Of a DNA stretch of 15,699 nucleotides, positions 13,481 to 15,699 are shown in pieces. Under the pieces are notes generated by a model. That model was not told where the DNA came from and did not search any database. It saw only the letters and a list, made by a program, of their open reading frames with translations. Source of the DNA: an uncultured Eubacteriales bacterium (GTDB taxonomy: Bacteria; Bacillota; Clostridia; Oscillospirales; CAG-272). A program made the position numbers and the translations under genes. The DNA lies in assembly GCA_900544985.1 (NCBI GenBank), contig UQXK01000039.1, positions 1-15,699 of the forward strand. Direction: 5' to 3'. How positions within the stretch are numbered: the first letter of the stretch is position 1; every line of letters starts with the position of its first letter.

Positions 13481-14104
13481 TTATTTGCCATCATTATATG
13501 CTTTAAGAAGATCGTCCTTGACTATATCAAATTCCGCACGGAACATCTTTTCCGAAACTTTATCATATAGCTTTACACAATATCTGTATTTTCCGTCCGG
13601 CAAACGCTCATCCCAACGAAGCAAGCTTGTAGGAAGATAATATTGAGCGTCTCCCTTTCCCTCAGGGCGCGGAGGAACAAAATCTTTTGAGTGATTTTGG
13701 GGAATTCTGTACGGTATAAGATCCACCCATTCTTCTCCGTTATAATAATCAATACCTATCGCATAATCTATAATTTCAAAACCGAGATTATCGTGATCAA
13801 TTATTCGCAAATCAAATTTTATTCCGGCACCTTGTTCTATTTCAAAGTAGCGTATATTTGATATTGTCATCTCTATATTCCAGGATTCACGAATGGGAAC
13901 ATTATCAGGAATCGTCGGTCTGGATTCGTTAGACTCTCGCGAAAAATTCGGATCAGCCGTTGCACGAGGTGCTGCCGTTGTTGTATGAAGCGTTGATACA
14001 GTATCGTAAGAAGAATTTTTGGTGACGTTATTATTACTGCAACCAAAAAGCAATAAAGATATAATAAAAATCAACAAAATTATTGCGGTAATCTTACCTC
14101 TCAC
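13481..14104 (-). CDS. Putative lipoprotein, possible bacterial Ig-like domain
   Basis: A predicted surface lipoprotein of 207 residues. The signal sequence MRGKITAIILLIFIISLLLF ends in a lipobox (LLFGC) with Cys22 as the lipidated residue. A low-complexity Thr/Ser/Asn/Pro-rich linker follows (about 23-70), then a beta-rich domain (about 72-195). Its ending WDERLPDGKYRYCVKLYD resembles the closing strands of Ig-like domains found in many clostridial lipoproteins (such as the Big_14 type); that assignment is tentative. The start is GTG 14104, 10 bases after GGAGG (14119-14115) and in a GTGA overlap with the protease stop. TTG 14110 is an alternative but only 4 bases from the ribosome site. Co-translation with the secreted protease suggests a shared role, for example tethering or an accessory function, but none can be assigned. 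Confidence 0.8.
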   Translation of the reverse strand: MRGKITAIILLIFIISLLLFGCSNNNVTKNSSYDTVSTLHTTTAAPRATADPNFSRESNESRPTIPDNVPIRESWNIEMTISNIRYFEIEQGAGIKFDLRIIDHDNLGFEIIDYAIGIDYYNGEEWVDLIPYRIPQNHSKDFVPPRPEGKGDAQYYLPTSLLRWDERLPDGKYRYCVKLYDKVSEKMFRAEFDIVKDDLLKAYNDGK

Positions 14105-15114
14105 TTCCAACGCGCCTCCGCTTCCTCACGACATTGGACAATTAAACCAAAAAGTCCAGGTGACATTCTCGTTCCACCAGACTGAGTAGGGTTCATATGC
14201 GTATTTATACCATAAACATAGTAAGATGAATCAATAATTGGACCTCCGCTAAATCCAGTTGCATTGTAAGAAGTATAATACATAATATTATCTACAAAAT
14301 CGACTATCCTGCCACTTGTTATCCACTGTTCATGATTGCCTTTATCATCAGGATATCCCACAAGATAAACAAGTTTATCAAGCTCGGGGTCTCCGCATCC
14401 ATGAAGTCCTAGTCCGCCACAAGACGGGGTCAAATTTTTGTCAATTTGTATAATAGACCAGTCATTTTGAAAGTCGGGATGTTCATCAAAAATCGTGCCA
14501 TCATCATTATACATAACAGTTGTATTATTAACATAAGATTGACTTATTGTAGGAATAATTCCGGTTGCCATTGCAATACAATTTCCCTCGGAATCTTCGC
14601 CTGCATAAAATTTTATACTAGTGGCCCAACCATCAGAACTAGTACCTGTTCCAGCTTTCTTCCAAACAGCATGAGCACATGAAATAATTATATCATTAAG
14701 TTGTAGACTTGCACTAGCTTTAACTATTTTATCTATTACACCATCTTTATCAAAATCAAATTCACAATAAAGATAGCCTACGGCACCAATTATCTGCGAG
14801 CCAGTAAGGTGAACGCGATTATCAAAACGATCTTCAAGAGGAATAATTCCAGTATCGCTTCCATAGATAATGTCTGTCGGATATGTAGGAGGAATAGACA
14901 ATTCATTACTATATGCACGTGTTTGAGTAGAATCAAATACCCACTCAGTAATTGTTCCATCAATCATATTTTTCGATACCAATGAGATGGATTCTGAATT
15001 TGAAATACTAACGCTGTCGATATTTACAATATCATTTTCAAATGCAGAAATTGATGTTAAAAATATTGAAAAGCATAGAAAAACAGATATAAAAATAGAA
15101 ATAATTTTTTTCAT
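14101..15114 (-). CDS. Secreted trypsin-like serine protease (S1/V8-like)
   Basis: An exported endopeptidase of 337 residues. MKK plus a hydrophobic core, ending near SISAFE (about residue 25), gives a signal peptide. A pro- or linker region (about 26-100) precedes the chymotrypsin-fold domain. The triad can be assigned: His148 in ISCAHAVW, Asp218 in DWSIIQID, Ser289 in ATGFSGGPIID. GFSGGP and the overall form resemble bacterial V8/glutamyl-endopeptidase relatives more than digestive trypsins. Residues 120-128 read DFDKDGVID, an EF-hand-like calcium loop. ATG 15114 is chosen because AAGGAG lies 7 bases upstream; ATG 15120 (MFMKK) is only 1 base from it. The gene has its own consensus promoter, is more AT-rich than the pyr genes, and overlaps the downstream lipoprotein gene by 4 bases. 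Substrates are unknown. Confidence 0.88.
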   Translation of the reverse strand: MKKIISIFISVFLCFSIFLTSISAFENDIVNIDSVSISNSESISLVSKNMIDGTITEWVFDSTQTRAYSNELSIPPTYPTDIIYGSDTGIIPLEDRFDNRVHLTGSQIIGAVGYLYCEFDFDKDGVIDKIVKASASLQLNDIIISCAHAVWKKAGTGTSSDGWATSIKFYAGEDSEGNCIAMATGIIPTISQSYVNNTTVMYNDDGTIFDEHPDFQNDWSIIQIDKNLTPSCGGLGLHGCGDPELDKLVYLVGYPDDKGNHEQWITSGRIVDFVDNIMYYTSYNATGFSGGPIIDSSYYVYGINTHMNPTQSGGTRMSPGLFGLIVQCREEAEARWK

Positions 15115-15135
15115 AAACATTCTCCTTAATTTTTT

Positions 15136-15149
15136 AAATGATATCATTT
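15136..15149. promoter_or_regulatory. Perfect 14-bp palindrome at the protease transcription start
   Basis: AAATGATATCATTT is a perfect palindrome lying just after the -10 box (15160-15155), at about +1 to +13 of the minus-strand transcript. The position suits a repressor operator. In such AT-rich DNA chance is a real alternative. Confidence 0.35.
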
Positions 15150-15154
15150 TCTAT

Positions 15155-15183
15155 ATTATAATATAATTTGTTAATTATGTCAA
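15155..15183 (-). promoter_or_regulatory. Consensus sigma-A promoter of the protease-lipoprotein pair
   Basis: On the minus strand, TTGACA (15183-15178), a 17-bp spacer and TATAAT (15160-15155): both boxes match the consensus exactly. The start should be near 15148, giving a leader of about 34 bases before ATG 15114. Confidence 0.9.
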
Positions 15184-15206
15184 TATTTTCATATATAAAA
15201 CACGAG

Positions 15207-15218
15207 GAAGTATACTTC
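15207..15218. promoter_or_regulatory. Perfect 12-bp palindrome upstream of the protease promoter
   Basis: GAAGTATACTTC is a perfect palindrome 24 bases upstream of the -35 box, between the cupin stop and the promoter. It could be an activator site. No T tract follows, so it is not a convincing terminator for the cupin gene. Confidence 0.3.
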
Positions 15219-15245
15219 ATAAACAAAAATTAAAAAATATTTATA

Positions 15246-15575
15246 TCACTGTTTTGCCACAACAGCAAAGAAAACGAGGTCTTCTGTGCTATCATTTATG
15301 AGAGAATGAACATGACCTTTCGGACAATAGTGGACACATCCGGAAGAAATTTTTTCTTCTGTGGCATCAAAAAGAGCCTTGCCCGAACCTGCAAGAATAT
15401 ATATTATCTCCGAAGCGTCTGTATGTTCATGAAGACCTATGGAATTTCCGGGCAAAAGCGTACCATACATAATTTTGTTCGTTTCATCATCGAACATTCT
15501 TACATTAAAAACGCCTTCGCCGCCTTTAAAATTATTGATCAGTTTCTCTTCAATACGTTCAAAATCTATTTTCAT
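15246..15575 (-). CDS. Small single-domain cupin protein
   Basis: This 109-residue cytoplasmic protein is one cupin beta-barrel. Both family motifs fit exactly: G43-X5-H49-X-H51-X4-E56-X6-G63, and G79-X5-P85-X-G87-X2-H90-X3-N94. His49, His51, Glu56 and His90 should therefore bind a metal ion. Family members include isomerases, dioxygenases, sugar-binding sensors and proteins of unknown role, so the reaction cannot be named. ATG 15575 follows AGGAGC (15586-15581). The gene lies between an upstream terminator (15611-15637) and the protease promoter. No good promoter of its own is visible in the 38-base gap, so it may depend on read-through or on a weak promoter overlapping the terminator. Antisense open frames across it are shadows. 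Confidence 0.87.
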   Translation of the reverse strand: MKIDFERIEEKLINNFKGGEGVFNVRMFDDETNKIMYGTLLPGNSIGLHEHTDASEIIYILAGSGKALFDATEEKISSGCVHYCPKGHVHSLINDSTEDLVFFAVVAKQ

Positions 15576-15610
15576 AAAAAGCTCCTGTTGTTAAAAGATT
15601 AAATATAAAC

Positions 15611-15637
15611 AAAAAAACGGAACAAAATGTTCCGTTT
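15611..15637 (-). terminator. Intrinsic terminator of a minus-strand gene lying beyond the right edge
   Basis: On the minus strand, AAACGGAACA (15637-15628), loop TTT, TGTTCCGTTT (15624-15615), then more T to 15611. The last 60 bases (15638-15699) lead into it. They show no recognisable gene end, only short open stretches in two frames. Confidence 0.8.
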
Positions 15638-15699
15638 CAAAATACGGCAGATCACCGAAAACCGAATAAAGAAGAAGAACTCAAAGTAAGAACTTCCGC

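Noticed and set aside
13051..13640. Two plus-strand frames (13051-13314 and 13311-13640) with similar peptides containing KVFE(V/I)P
   Set aside because: Their resemblance comes from translating repeat copies C and D. They have no convincing ribosome site, run through terminators, and the second overlaps the lipoprotein gene on the other strand.
15306..15602. A plus-strand frame of 98 codons opposite the cupin gene
   Set aside because: The minus-strand cupin satisfies both cupin motifs exactly and has a good ribosome site. The plus-strand frame has neither.

Overview
The window looks like a chromosomal segment of a Gram-positive, mid-GC member of the Clostridia (Bacillota). Supporting signs are a T-box leader, a PyrR-type RNA attenuator, the class 1B PyrD/PyrK pair, strong GGAGG ribosome sites, sigma-A type promoters with 17-bp spacers, and frequent ATA (Ile) and AGA (Arg) codons. 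An Oscillospiraceae-like gut lineage is my guess; the sequence alone does not fix it.

Layout. (1) 1-300: a hairpin-rich intergenic repeat (copy A) and a putative promoter, then a ZIP-family metal transporter (302-1099). (2) 1116-3000: a consensus promoter and a complete T-box leader, probably sensing tRNA-Ile, in front of ilvA (threonine ammonia-lyase with ACT domain) and ridA, which removes the reactive enamine/imine made by IlvA. (3) 3013-3285: a second, inverted repeat copy (B) containing the ridA terminator. (4) 3294-13081: the complete de novo UMP pathway as one operon, pyrC-carA-carB-pyrK-pyrD-pyrF-pyrE-pyrB. It has a consensus promoter and a leader in which a PyrR-binding hairpin, an antiterminator and a terminator can be drawn as mutually exclusive pairings. 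All genes overlap or sit within 16 bases of each other. (5) 13068-13471: two tandem repeat copies (C, D; period 229 bp), each carrying a terminator. (6) 13481-15248: a convergent, minus-strand, partly AT-rich block with a lipoprotein, a secreted trypsin-like protease and a small cupin, followed by the terminator of an unseen minus-strand gene at the right edge.

How it works together: CarAB makes carbamoyl phosphate, PyrB condenses it with aspartate, PyrC closes the ring, PyrDK oxidises dihydroorotate, and PyrE and PyrF make UMP. UMP bound to PyrR (not encoded here) should shut the operon by attenuation. The most unusual protein is PyrB. After a full catalytic chain it carries only the zinc-ribbon domain of the ATCase regulatory chain PyrI, with cysteine spacing identical to E. 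coli PyrI. The nucleotide-binding allosteric domain is absent, and no pyrI follows. The second notable item is the repeat family, whose hairpin arms change in a compensatory way between copies. One copy overlaps the stop codon of pyrB.
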